A stretch of DNA of 64,000 nt, taken from assembly GCF_013402915.1 (NCBI RefSeq), contig NC_050722.1:496001-560000 (forward strand). The letters run 5' to 3'. Under the pieces are notes generated by a model. The model did not search any database and was not told the origin of the DNA. It saw nothing but the letters and a program-made list of their open reading frames with translations. Below, piece by piece: positions 56,278 through 64,000 of this stretch. A program made the position numbers and the translations under genes. Numbering within the stretch: the first letter of the stretch is position 1; each line of letters begins with the position of its first letter. The DNA is from Zygotorulaspora mrakii (Eukaryota; Ascomycota; Saccharomycetes; Saccharomycetales; Saccharomycetaceae).

Positions 56278-57792
56278 TTAGTGAATAGTACAATCCTGAG
56301 GTTCAGCCTTATCCCTGTCGTTAGATGAGCTACAATCGGAGTCGAATTCCAGGTCATCCTGTTGACTATCAAAGCTGTCACGAGCTCTCTTCCTATTGCC
56401 GGATTTGTCTCCACTGTTGTGTTTTGATTTTTTATGCGTAGAGTTTATGTCATTGAAATTTGGCACGAAATCGCTTAAAACGTGGTCTTCCATTTCAATG
56501 CAATCATCCAGCCTGTCGTAAACGGTACTTTCCTGTGACGTTAATTGATCTTTTACACTTTTATCGTTTTTGAGAACCTGCATCAGATTCTGAACAGTCT
56601 CTGGTTCGAGTTTATCTGGAAAGTCGACTTCAAACTGAATGTAAAGGTTGCCGTAACCTTCCGTTATTATGTTCCCCTGGCTATCCTTTTGATTGATATA
56701 CCTGGGCATCCCCATGTTCTCAACGCTTTTGAAACAGTTTGGCTTGATGATTTCGCCCGGAATGATGGAAATCTTGAGAAGTCGGTTGTTTGGATGTCCA
56801 TCTATATAAATTTCACCACCGCAGAGACTTGTTAAAAGTGGTATTTTACAGTGTCTCATCACTAGATCACAACCGTTTTTGTTACATCTTTGAAATTTTT
56901 GGTCTGTCACCTGATTGATTGTTATAACGACGTCACCTGGCACAACCTTCTCAGTGCCATAGCTTGTAGTTATTATTTCATCAGCTTCTCCTGGAAGCAA
57001 AATCGCTTGGCCGTGGTTCATACCCGGTTTAACCTCAACATCAAATATTTTACGCTCTTTAATATAGCATTCTCCATGACAATCCTTGCAAAGATCGCTA
57101 TTCTTCATTAGATATCCACTACCCCCGCAATCCGGACAAGTTTGTGTCCAGGTCTGCACCATGGGCCCCATCCTGCGTGTCTCCGTGATTTGACCTTGTC
57201 CCTGACACCTTTTACAATCTCTTTTTTTCATGCCCCCAAGGCCTCCACAACTTTGACAAATGCGCCGCCTATTAAGGCCTAGTTTTGTTTTTTTACCATA
57301 ATAAAGAGCTGATAATGTGCAGTTCAAAGAATGCCTTATATCTGGACCACGACTCGTGCTTGATGATTGAGATGGTACGGAAACGTTCCATCCCGACATA
57401 TTGCTCTTACGACTTCCAAATCCAGGCATAGGCATAGAAGATACGTTATCAAAAAATTGTGAAAACAAATCACCAGGCGACATCCCCATGGGACCAGTTG
57501 ACCTGAAGAACGATGATTCTCCCATGAACCCTCTCTGTTGTTGTTGCTGCTGCTGCTTAATTGCGATTTCATCGGTAGTCCCATACTGGTCATATAATTC
57601 TCTCTTATGGTTGTCGCTCAAAATCTCATACGCAGAGCATACTTTCAAAAACTTTGCCTTTGATTCCTCAGAATGATTATTCTTATCGGGATGATATTTC
57701 AGCGCCAAAATCCTGTAGGCTTTCTTAATGTCCGCCGTTGTTGCCTCTGCTGGCAGATTCAAAATATTATATAGTTCCATAAATTTACCCAT
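56278..57792 (-). CDS. APJ1: DnaJ (Hsp40) co-chaperone Apj1
   Basis: 504 residues (528 in S. cerevisiae). A class A J-protein that stimulates Hsp70 ATPase; Apj1 works in the nucleus on protein aggregates and prions and in dampening the heat-shock response. The J-domain is at 6-72 with His34-Pro35-Asp36, followed by a Gln run and Gly/Met/Ser-rich linker. The zinc-finger domain has four CxxC pairs (179/182, 193/196, 219/222, 235/238), then the C-terminal substrate-binding beta domains (EGYGNLYIQFEVDFPDKLEPE). The acidic/basic C-terminal tail has a nuclear-signal-like GNRKRARDS. Compared with Ydj1 there is no CaaX box, which supports APJ1. A heat-shock element lies 240 bases upstream. Confidence 0.96.
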   Translation of the reverse strand: MGKFMELYNILNLPAEATTADIKKAYRILALKYHPDKNNHSEESKAKFLKVCSAYEILSDNHKRELYDQYGTTDEIAIKQQQQQQQRGFMGESSFFRSTGPMGMSPGDLFSQFFDNVSSMPMPGFGSRKSNMSGWNVSVPSQSSSTSRGPDIRHSLNCTLSALYYGKKTKLGLNRRRICQSCGGLGGMKKRDCKRCQGQGQITETRRMGPMVQTWTQTCPDCGGSGYLMKNSDLCKDCHGECYIKERKIFDVEVKPGMNHGQAILLPGEADEIITTSYGTEKVVPGDVVITINQVTDQKFQRCNKNGCDLVMRHCKIPLLTSLCGGEIYIDGHPNNRLLKISIIPGEIIKPNCFKSVENMGMPRYINQKDSQGNIITEGYGNLYIQFEVDFPDKLEPETVQNLMQVLKNDKSVKDQLTSQESTVYDRLDDCIEMEDHVLSDFVPNFNDINSTHKKSKHNSGDKSGNRKRARDSFDSQQDDLEFDSDCSSSNDRDKAEPQDCTIH

Positions 57793-58827
57793 CGCAATAC
57801 CAGAAAGATACTATCCTTCAAATCTTATCTAACAAATTGTATATTTCGTCCAAGTAGCTTACGTATGAGCCAGCGTAAAATGTTCCAACATTAATAGCAT
57901 AGGAATGCGTTCACCTATCGTTACTAATTCTTATTTCAACTATATTTTAGGAAACGCGTAGCATTTTTCTTCTCTTAATATTGAAGATTGTCACATCTCT
58001 TATCTTATACCAATTGCGGACTGCTTTTTTTTTCTAGAAAAAACGAGAAAATCACTTTTGATTTTTTTTCGAAAATCCGAGAATTCTGGCAGAATGGCGA
58101 TATCGCCGATGCCAGCTAACTATCTCGAAGTAACGTGACTACCAAGTGACCAAGTGATCGGTAGTTGTGTACTAGAACTGTATCTACAAATGAATCCTGA
58201 ATTTCAACAATCTACATTTCGGGATGTCTAATGTACCTATCCTAGGATTGGGAGTCGCAAGCGTTCCAAAATCTCAGAGCCTCACGGATGGAACACGTTA
58301 GTTGCAACATTGTTATTAAATAGCGAAATATATAACGGCGAATGTGCGGATGAGGTAAATTAGAAAGTGCCCCAGATTGCTTTTCACCTACCCTGCGTTC
58401 GTTGCATAAATGCGGAGGAAAGCAGAAGCTTACCAATGCAAGTCTAATCGGCTTAAGATACGTTCTTCATAAAACTGAAGACAAACGCATATCTCAAGTT
58501 AGAGTCCCCCCAACCTCACTAGGATATTCCATTCAAAAGAGACCACTAGAAGCCATATGATGTCACTTCCAAACTTAATTTAGTAAGAGCACGACAACGT
58601 CGACCTCTAGTTTCCTTGGGGTTGTTGCAATGGACCTCATTGTGGAATCAAACGTACAGAGGGCAGCAACCCCGGATTAAACATCAAAACGAACATGGGT
58701 CCAAATTATGTAAACTTTTTCTCACAAATCATTAGTTATATACCTGGACGTACACATTATTGATGCAATATAGAGGGCACATCCGCGTGCGCCGTTATAA
58801 AATACAGTTACAGGACTCCCTCGGGAA
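57793..58827. other. 1-kb gap at the probable synteny junction (APJ1 | NCW1)
   Basis: APJ1 promoter DNA (heat-shock element at 58032-58039, T/A runs) followed by unremarkable sequence up to the NCW1-like stop. In S. cerevisiae NIS1 follows APJ1, but no NIS1 remnant is visible. No tRNA or transposon relic, which often marks such junctions, was found. Confidence 0.5.
58032..58039. promoter_or_regulatory. Heat-shock element upstream of APJ1
   Basis: TTCTAGAA is a tail-to-tail pair of the NGAAN unit bound by Hsf1, 240 bases upstream of the APJ1 start; further GAA/TTC triplets follow around 58070-58095. APJ1 is an Hsf1 target in S. cerevisiae. Confidence 0.55.
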
Positions 58828-59124
58828 CTAGATACCTGCACCTAAAACGAAAGACCCTGCAACAACGGCTCCTAATGCAATACCGTATTTCCAGGAGATT
58901 GGATGAGCAACCATGTTTGGCGAGGCAGCATTGCTGCTGGAGGAGCTGGAGGATGCAGATGAAGCAGCGCTCGATGCGGAGCTTGAAGCTGCAGAAGTTA
59001 CCGACGAAGCAAATGAGCTGACCGAGGACATGACTGAGGATACCGAAGAGGCACTGACCGATGAAGCGGCAACTGCACCGTTTGAAACTAAATTGCTGTT
59101 TGTTGTGTGAGCGCTACTGGACAT
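58828..59124 (-). CDS. NCW1: Small Ser/Ala-rich protein with hydrophobic C-terminus, NCW1 (YMR122W-A)-like
   Basis: 98 residues. About 60 residues are Ser/Ala/Val (SSASSAASSASSSSSSS-type repeats), followed by a basic/aromatic HPISWKYG hinge and a hydrophobic C-terminus GIALGAVVAGSFVLGAGI. There is no N-terminal signal peptide, so it looks tail-anchored; a GPI signal would need a secretory start that is absent here. Assignment rests on position: order and orientation NCW1(-), RPL15(+), ADE17(+), ASI1(-) equal the S. cerevisiae chromosome XIII block YMR122W-A to YMR119W inverted. I do not remember the S. cerevisiae sequence well enough to align it. Strong Ser codon repeats make length variation likely. 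Function in the wall or ER is inferred from the name-bearing relative only. Confidence 0.7.
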   Translation of the reverse strand: MSSSAHTTNSNLVSNGAVAASSVSASSVSSVMSSVSSFASSVTSAASSSASSAASSASSSSSSSNAASPNMVAHPISWKYGIALGAVVAGSFVLGAGI

Positions 59125-59916
59125 TTCTTGCTATGATACGATGTGAGGAATTGGTGTTGTACACTGTGAGAAAATGATGCCTGCGAACTACGAACAGCGA
59201 CTACACGGGGTTTTAGATGAATTATTCATCCCACTTATATATCAGTTACTAGAACTCTCCGTCTCTGATGCAATTCAGTTATATTTGGCGTAACCTCTTT
59301 ACCTGATTCGGCAATGTCTCGAAAATCGAGAACTAGCTGCGATAATTGAAATGGCTTGTAGTATTTTATTCTTTATAACGATTCATGTAGTTATTAACCA
59401 GTTGCTAAGGACATTTGTTGCCAAGAATGTATAACCCATTCGGCTTGTAACAAGACGCTGCACGAGGTGTCAGGCTGCAAGCTACTTCTAATTTTAGGTC
59501 TCATTTAATTAAATACCAGAAAAATTCCTTTGAGATCGAAAGATGCCCTCGTATGCCTATTATTGCGCATCATGCTTGCAAATTCAATAATGGTGTGCAT
59601 TAACGGCAGAAATGCTCGCTAATGACGTAGGAAGGAAAATCAGCGCCTAGGGTTACCCGAATAGAAAAAATCGCTGGTGCGAAAAAACTGGTACGGTTAC
59701 CCGGATAATGTGAAAGGCACAGAACGCTAGACGCAAACGTTCAGTTTTTTTTTTCACAAATACCGTCGGGACGACGATGGCAAGCATCGTCGTCTCCATA
59801 TATAGTTTTTTCACATCATATATAGTGTAAACTAGCATATCATTTTACAATTCAGTTCATATTCAGTTCTGTCTTTTGTTTGTTTAGAGGAACCATCAAC
59901 AAGTTATCAATCAGCA
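59125..59916. other. Divergent promoter region NCW1/RPL15
   Basis: 790 bases. Two Reb1 sites and a T-rich tract (59745-59756) form the RPL15 promoter; a TATATATAG-like TATA box lies near 59798-59805 and again at 59817-59825. Nothing else seen. Confidence 0.6.
59653..59704. promoter_or_regulatory. Two Reb1 sites of the RPL15 promoter
   Basis: TTACCCGA (59653-59660) and TTACCCGG (59697-59704), same orientation, 44 bases apart, 213-264 bases upstream of the RPL15 ATG and followed by a poly-T run. I see no Rap1 consensus nearby. Confidence 0.7.
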
Positions 59917-60531
59917 ATGGGTGCCTACAAGTATTTGGAAGAATTGCAAAGAAAGAAGCAATCTGATGTCCTAAGATTTTTGCAAAGAGTCAGAGTCTGG
60001 GAATACAGACAAAAGAATGTCATTCACAGAGCTTCCAGACCATCTAGACCAGACAAGGCTAGAAGATTGGGCTACAAGGCCAAGCAAGGTTTCGTTATCT
60101 ATCGTGTCAGAGTTAGACGTGGTAACAGAAAGAGACCTGTTCCAAAGGGTGCTACCTACGGTAAGCCAACCAACCAAGGTGTCAACGAATTGAAATACCA
60201 AAGAGCTTTGAGAGCTACTGCCGAGGAAAGAGTTGGTCGTCGTGCTGCTAACTTGAGAGTATTGAACTCCTACTGGGTTAACCAAGACTCCACCTACAAA
60301 TACTTCGAAGTTATTCTTGTTGATCCATCTCACAAAGCTATCAGAAGAGATGCTCGTTACAACTGGATCTGTAACCCTGTTCACAAGCACCGTGAAGCTA
60401 GAGGTTTGACCGCTACTGGTAAGAAATCCAGAGGTATTAACAAAGGTCACAGATACCACAACACCAGTTCTGGTAGAAGAAAGATCTGGAAGAAGCACAA
60501 CACTTTGTCTTTGTGGAGATACAGAAAATAA
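59917..60531 (+). CDS. RPL15: 60S ribosomal protein L15 (eL15)
   Basis: 204 residues, exactly the family length. It is an essential large-subunit protein lying near the 5.8S/25S junction. [20 protein letters not shown] at the start, the Arg-rich [20 protein letters not shown] segment and the end SLWRYRK are diagnostic. It has no intron and very strong codon bias. RPL15-ADE17 in the same direction is the arrangement in both S. cerevisiae copies (chromosomes XII and XIII). Confidence 0.99.
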   Translation: MGAYKYLEELQRKKQSDVLRFLQRVRVWEYRQKNVIHRASRPSRPDKARRLGYKAKQGFVIYRVRVRRGNRKRPVPKGATYGKPTNQGVNELKYQRALRATAEERVGRRAANLRVLNSYWVNQDSTYKYFEVILVDPSHKAIRRDARYNWICNPVHKHREARGLTATGKKSRGINKGHRYHNTSSGRRKIWKKHNTLSLWRYRK

Positions 60532-61070
60532 TCTGGTCGTTAAAGAATTATTTAGCGCTGTATATAAAATTTTTATAGCACTCTTTTCCTATAACAACCT
60601 TTTTTTTTATTTTCGAACTCTTAAAGGCTTTAAAACCCACGTCTAGGTCGACGTCTATTAAAGAGTGACTTCCTGTTAGTTTTTTATGGAGGTTAAACCT
60701 TTTTTGATTTTTTTTTTTTGACTCGTCTGCATTGGCTCATTAATTTTAATGGAATGTAATGCATTGCACAATATTGGAAAAAAAAAATCACGGGAGCACT
60801 TCAAAGTACTTGATCTTTTCCTGGTGATTTTATCGATTGTATATTTAAGAATTCTCGGAACTGTTTAAGTGACGACGTTTTGCGTTTATAGCCTTTTTTA
60901 TTTCTTTCAATTGTTGGAGGTACTATCATATTTTGTCGCAGATTGTCGTTTGAAGATAGAGACTTCAAGAAACGGAGAAAAAAATTGTTCAACAGTTTAA
61001 CAATCAGAGTTAGATAAAGTATCCTTTCAGAAGGCACAAATTCTATTACAGTAATAAGAATATAGTTGCA
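60532..61070. other. RPL15 3' flank and ADE17 promoter
   Basis: 540 bases rich in T/A runs (60601-60610, 60711-60719, 60779-60787). Holds a TGACTC at 60719-60724. A 78-codon minus-strand frame starts only at GTG and has no recognisable family; not called. Confidence 0.55.
60719..60724 (+). promoter_or_regulatory. Bas1/Gcn4 site upstream of ADE17
   Basis: TGACTC, the Bas1 core of purine genes and also a Gcn4 half-type site, lies 347 bases upstream of the ADE17 start. Adenine-responsive control is expected from the S. cerevisiae pathway. Confidence 0.5.
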
Positions 61071-62849
61071 ATGTCAGAGTTCAAGAAAACTGCTATCCTA
61101 TCGGTTTATGATAAGACAGGTTTGTTAGACCTTGCCAAAGGATTGGCTGAAAAAAAAGTTCGCATTCTGGCCTCGGGAGGTACTGCACGTATGGTTCGTG
61201 AAGCTGGGTTTCCTGTTGATGATGTCTCATCCATTACTCATGCACCTGAAATGTTAGGTGGAAGAGTTAAAACTTTACATCCTGCTGTTCATGGTGGTAT
61301 TTTAGCAAGAAATTTAGAGAGCGACGAAGAAGATTTGAAGAAGCAGAACATTGATAAAGTTGACTATGTTGTCTGCAACTTGTATCCTTTCAAAGAAACC
61401 GTTGCCAAGGTTGGTGTTACTGTCGCTGAAGCCGTTGAAGAAATTGATATTGGTGGTGTCACTTTACTAAGGGCTGCCGCTAAAAATCATGCTAGAGTTA
61501 CTATCTTATCTGATCCAAATGACTATTCAACCTTTTTGTCGGAATTGACCGAAGAAGGAGATGTCACTCAAGAATTGAGAAATAGATTGGCTTTGAAAGC
61601 ATTCGAACACACTGCGGATTATGATGCTGCGATTTCTGATTTTTTTAGGAAGCAGTACTCCGAAGGTAAAGCACAATTGCCATTACGTTATGGTGCTAAC
61701 CCTCACCAGAAGCCAGCTCAAGCTTTTGTAGCATTGCAAGAAGAACTACCCTTCAAAGTTCTAAGTGGATCTCCCGGCTATATCAACCTACTGGATGCTT
61801 TGAACTCTTGGCCATTAGTTAAAGAGTTATCCGCATCTTTGAATTTACCTGCAGCTGCCTCTTTTAAACATGTATCCCCAGCAGGTGCAGCTGTTGGTAT
61901 TCCATTGTCTGATGTAGAGAAACAGGTTTATTTCGTCTCCGATATCGAAAACCTTTCACCTCTTGCTGCTGCCTATGCTAGAGCTCGTGGCGCTGACAGA
62001 ATGTCTTCGTTTGGTGACTGGATTGCATTGTCCAACATTGTCGATGTGCCCACTGCCAAAATCATCTCAAGAGAAGTCTCTGATGGTATCATCGCTCCTG
62101 GTTTTGAGCCAGAAGCCTTGGAAATGTTGAAAAAAAAGAAAGGTGGTAAATATTGTGTCTTACAGATCGATCCAAACTACATCCCTGATTCTGTTGAAAC
62201 AAGACAAGTTTACGGTGTCAATTTACAGCAAAAGAGAAATGATGCCATCATAAATAAGTCTTCCTTCCGTGAAATTGTATCTGAAAACAAAGCTTTAACA
62301 GAACAAGCTGTTATTGATTTGACAGTTGCCACCATCGCATTGAAATACACTCAATCGAACTCTGTATGCTACGCTAAGAACGGTATGGTCGTTGGATTGG
62401 GTGCAGGACAACAATCGAGAATTCATTGTACTAGATTAGCTGGTGATAAGGCTGATAACTGGTGGTTCAGACAGCATCCAAGAGTATTAGCATTTAAATG
62501 GGCTAAAGGTGTTAAGAGACCAGAGAAATCAAATGCTATTGATTTATACGTTACAGGCCAAATCCCAACTGACGACCCTGAAAAATCGGAATACGAATCT
62601 AAATTCGAAGAAATACCAGTTCCATTGACTGAAGCAGAGAGAAAAGAATGGATGTCCAAATTAACTAATGTCTCCTTATCTTCTGATGCTTTCTTTCCAT
62701 TCCCAGACAACGTTTACAGAGCTGTCAGATCTGGTGTCAAATATATTGCCGCACCAGCTGGTTCAGTTATGGATAAGGCTGTTTTTGGTGCTGCTGATTC
62801 TTTCAACCTAGTCTATGTCGAAAACCCAATCCGTCTATTTCATCACTGA
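61071..62849 (+). CDS. ADE17: AICAR transformylase / IMP cyclohydrolase
   Basis: 592 residues, as in S. cerevisiae Ade17 (Ade16 591). A bifunctional enzyme for the last two steps of de novo purine synthesis in the cytosol: formylation of AICAR with 10-formyl-THF, then ring closure to IMP. The N-terminal cyclohydrolase (MGS-like) domain covers about 1-195 with [22 protein letters not shown] and [18 protein letters not shown]. The transformylase domain follows, with [12 protein letters not shown], the catalytic [14 protein letters not shown] segment (Lys-His pair near 266), [10 protein letters not shown], and the [19 protein letters not shown] substrate-binding region. One gene stands for ADE16 and ADE17; synteny with ASI1 and NCW1 favours the ADE17 name. 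Confidence 0.98.
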   Translation: MSEFKKTAILSVYDKTGLLDLAKGLAEKKVRILASGGTARMVREAGFPVDDVSSITHAPEMLGGRVKTLHPAVHGGILARNLESDEEDLKKQNIDKVDYVVCNLYPFKETVAKVGVTVAEAVEEIDIGGVTLLRAAAKNHARVTILSDPNDYSTFLSELTEEGDVTQELRNRLALKAFEHTADYDAAISDFFRKQYSEGKAQLPLRYGANPHQKPAQAFVALQEELPFKVLSGSPGYINLLDALNSWPLVKELSASLNLPAAASFKHVSPAGAAVGIPLSDVEKQVYFVSDIENLSPLAAAYARARGADRMSSFGDWIALSNIVDVPTAKIISREVSDGIIAPGFEPEALEMLKKKKGGKYCVLQIDPNYIPDSVETRQVYGVNLQQKRNDAIINKSSFREIVSENKALTEQAVIDLTVATIALKYTQSNSVCYAKNGMVVGLGAGQQSRIHCTRLAGDKADNWWFRQHPRVLAFKWAKGVKRPEKSNAIDLYVTGQIPTDDPEKSEYESKFEEIPVPLTEAERKEWMSKLTNVSLSSDAFFPFPDNVYRAVRSGVKYIAAPAGSVMDKAVFGAADSFNLVYVENPIRLFHH

Positions 62850-63756
62850 TAGACTATAAGTTTGTTTCTTCTGTAATTTTCTCACCTCTATAATACACTT
62901 TTTCATTATTGCAGTAGAAAACGAGATGTAAGACCTGAGACATAATAAATTACCAAGAATTATTTATTTATTATTGGATCATGCGTCGCCTCTCTATAGC
63001 GTCCAGCCTGATGTTTTTACTTCTAAACAAATCGATAATAATTTAGCTTTAATAGATGTTTGCAGTATGGTTTTACAAAAGTGATAATCGACCAAATATG
63101 ATCTTCACAGTGTTTAGGAATATACTGCCATAGAATGACAAGTTGATCGAGCTCAATCACCCAAAATGAATTGAATGAGAGCTCAAAATCGGCATTCTAC
63201 TCGATCTAAAATTGACTTGTTGACGGGGCTACTTCTGTCTTATCCATATACATCATGACAAAAGCCATAGACGTGAAATGACATTATCGACTCAATACCC
63301 CAACTCCAAAGAGTTAGAGGAGAAGACTAACGCCAAAGCCTAATGACTTCCTAAGACTATGCCTCTCGAGCGCCAAATCGTTAAAAGAAAATAAAGGAAA
63401 GTTAAGCAACAATAGCAAGGAGCAGACGTGCCGGTCTGTGACTCAGTAAATGAGCTAAGAAGCAGCACAACTCCTCTTTCCATAGTATTCTTCCAACACA
63501 AGCCTATGGTTACTTAAACATTCAAAAGAGAAAATATGAAAACGAGACGTAGAAATGCTGAAAGCCCACTTATATATGTTTTTCTCAGTTGGCAGATCGA
63601 AAATTTTTCAACTGTTACCCCGCCGTCTGATTTTTTTAAGATAAAGGGCTTATAGACAATAAGACAAGTTAAACTTCAAAATAAAGTCAATGTTTTTCAG
63701 GTCGTGATCATCGTAATCATCAATTTACATTATCTACCGCACTAATTAATCTATAC
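62850..63756. other. Convergent 3' flanks of ADE17 and ASI1
   Basis: 900 bases with no supported gene. A TGACTC-containing patch near 63440 and GAGCTC repeats (about 63151-63185) have no evident role. Unusually long for a convergent gap, but I find no RNA gene or repeat. Confidence 0.45.
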
Positions 63757-64000
63757 TTAAACAGCGTTTAACTTACTGTACCCATGTACTTCACTCCTGC
63801 AGCAAACGCAGGACTTGAAACCTCTTAAACCTAGTGAAACTCTACAATCCTCGCATATCGCAAAACATCTACAAGGCCACAGGACCACGTTTCTTTGGTT
63901 TATTCTACAAACGACACAAACAAGTTCCATTTGTTGATCACTTGTGTCATTATCCGTAACTTTTTCGTTTTCGTAGAGAGTACTTTGCAACTTGAGATTT
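63757..64000 (-). CDS. ASI1: Asi1/Asi3 inner-nuclear-membrane RING ubiquitin ligase, C-terminal part (cut by window end)
   Basis: Partial: about 80 C-terminal codons; the frame stays open through the last base, so the start lies outside. The C-terminal RING is visible as CVVCRINQRNVVLWPCRC ... CEDC ... CVCC, ending in GYSKLNAV. This Cys-only RING at the extreme C-terminus, with the VLWPCRC core, is typical of Asi1 and Asi3. With Asi2 these form the ligase that degrades Stp1/Stp2 leaking into the nucleus and misplaced membrane proteins. The position beside ADE17, convergent, equals ASI1 on S. cerevisiae XIII. The membrane-spanning N-terminal part cannot be examined here. Confidence 0.88.
   Translation of the reverse strand, partial: NLKLQSTLYENEKVTDNDTSDQQMELVCVVCRINQRNVVLWPCRCFAICEDCRVSLGLRGFKSCVCCRSEVHGYSKLNAV

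Noticed and set aside
57864..57950. Intron-like signals GTATGA ... TACTAAT ... TTTTAG on the plus strand
   Set aside because: No coding frame continues on either side, and both donor and branch point are variants.
60801..61037. 78-codon minus-strand frame between RPL15 and ADE17
   Set aside because: Starts at GTG, no recognisable family, lies in the ADE17 promoter.

Overview
The window is nuclear DNA of a budding yeast (Saccharomycetaceae). Supporting signs are compact, almost intron-free genes, standard-code Leu CTG-free reasoning not being needed for any family, a TACTAAC branch point in the single intron found (ribosomal protein gene RPL16), and Rap1, Reb1, PAC/RRPE, MCB/SCB and STRE promoter elements. 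Every long gene has a recognisable Saccharomyces cerevisiae relative. I cannot name the species from the sequence alone.

The gene order points to a lineage that did not pass through the Saccharomyces whole-genome duplication. Positions 1-57.8 kb carry one copy each of genes that S. cerevisiae splits between chromosome IX left (QDR2, POG1, SIM1, AYR1, KGD1, STH1, RRT14, MET18, TAO3, ASG1, FKH1, CSM2, RPL16A, FLX1, snR68, VHS2, OM45) and chromosome XIV left (AQR1, SUN4, RPL9B, FKH2, RPL16B, TOM7, LAT1, RNH201, MSK1, MLF3, IMP4, MKS1, APJ1). Here the two sets are interleaved in a single series. Positions 58.8-64 kb match another block (NCW1-RPL15-ADE17-ASI1; S. cerevisiae chromosome XIII) in order and orientation, so a rearrangement junction probably lies in 57.8-58.8 kb.

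Layout. 0-12 kb: drug/H+ antiporter, POG1, cell-wall SUN protein, AYR1 and 2-oxoglutarate dehydrogenase E1 (KGD1), all on the minus strand. 11.6-12.9 kb: a gene-free stretch with a 9-bp tandem repeat and a GC-rich hairpin cluster. 12.9-18 kb: RPL9 and the RSC ATPase STH1. 18-31 kb: RRT14, MET18 and the very large TAO3. 31-37 kb: divergent transcription-factor genes ASG1 and FKH. 37.5-46.4 kb: CSM2 and the intron-containing RPL16 (plus), then FLX1, TOM7, LAT1, RNH201 and MSK1 (minus). 46.6 kb: a box C/D snoRNA that I identify as snR68. 48-58 kb: VHS2/MLF3, IMP4, MKS1, OM45 and APJ1. 58.8-64 kb: NCW1-like gene, RPL15, ADE17 and the 3' end of an ASI1/ASI3 RING gene cut by the window edge.

The genes are mostly housekeeping: mitochondrial metabolism and import (KGD1, LAT1, FLX1, TOM7, MSK1, OM45), ribosome parts and ribosome assembly (RPL9, RPL16, RPL15, RRT14, IMP4, snR68), chromatin and cell-cycle control (STH1, FKH), DNA maintenance (CSM2, RNH201, MET18) and morphogenesis/cell wall (TAO3, SIM1). 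Promoter motifs fit these roles: RRPE+PAC before RRT14, PAC before IMP4, MCB before RNH201, SCB/MCB-like sites before CSM2, STRE before OM45, an HSE before APJ1, Rap1 sites before RPL16, and a Bas1/Gcn4 site before ADE17. I saw no transposon, tRNA gene, centromere or foreign gene cluster. The most notable non-coding find is the snR68 gene, supported by its boxes, terminal stem, rRNA guide and synteny.
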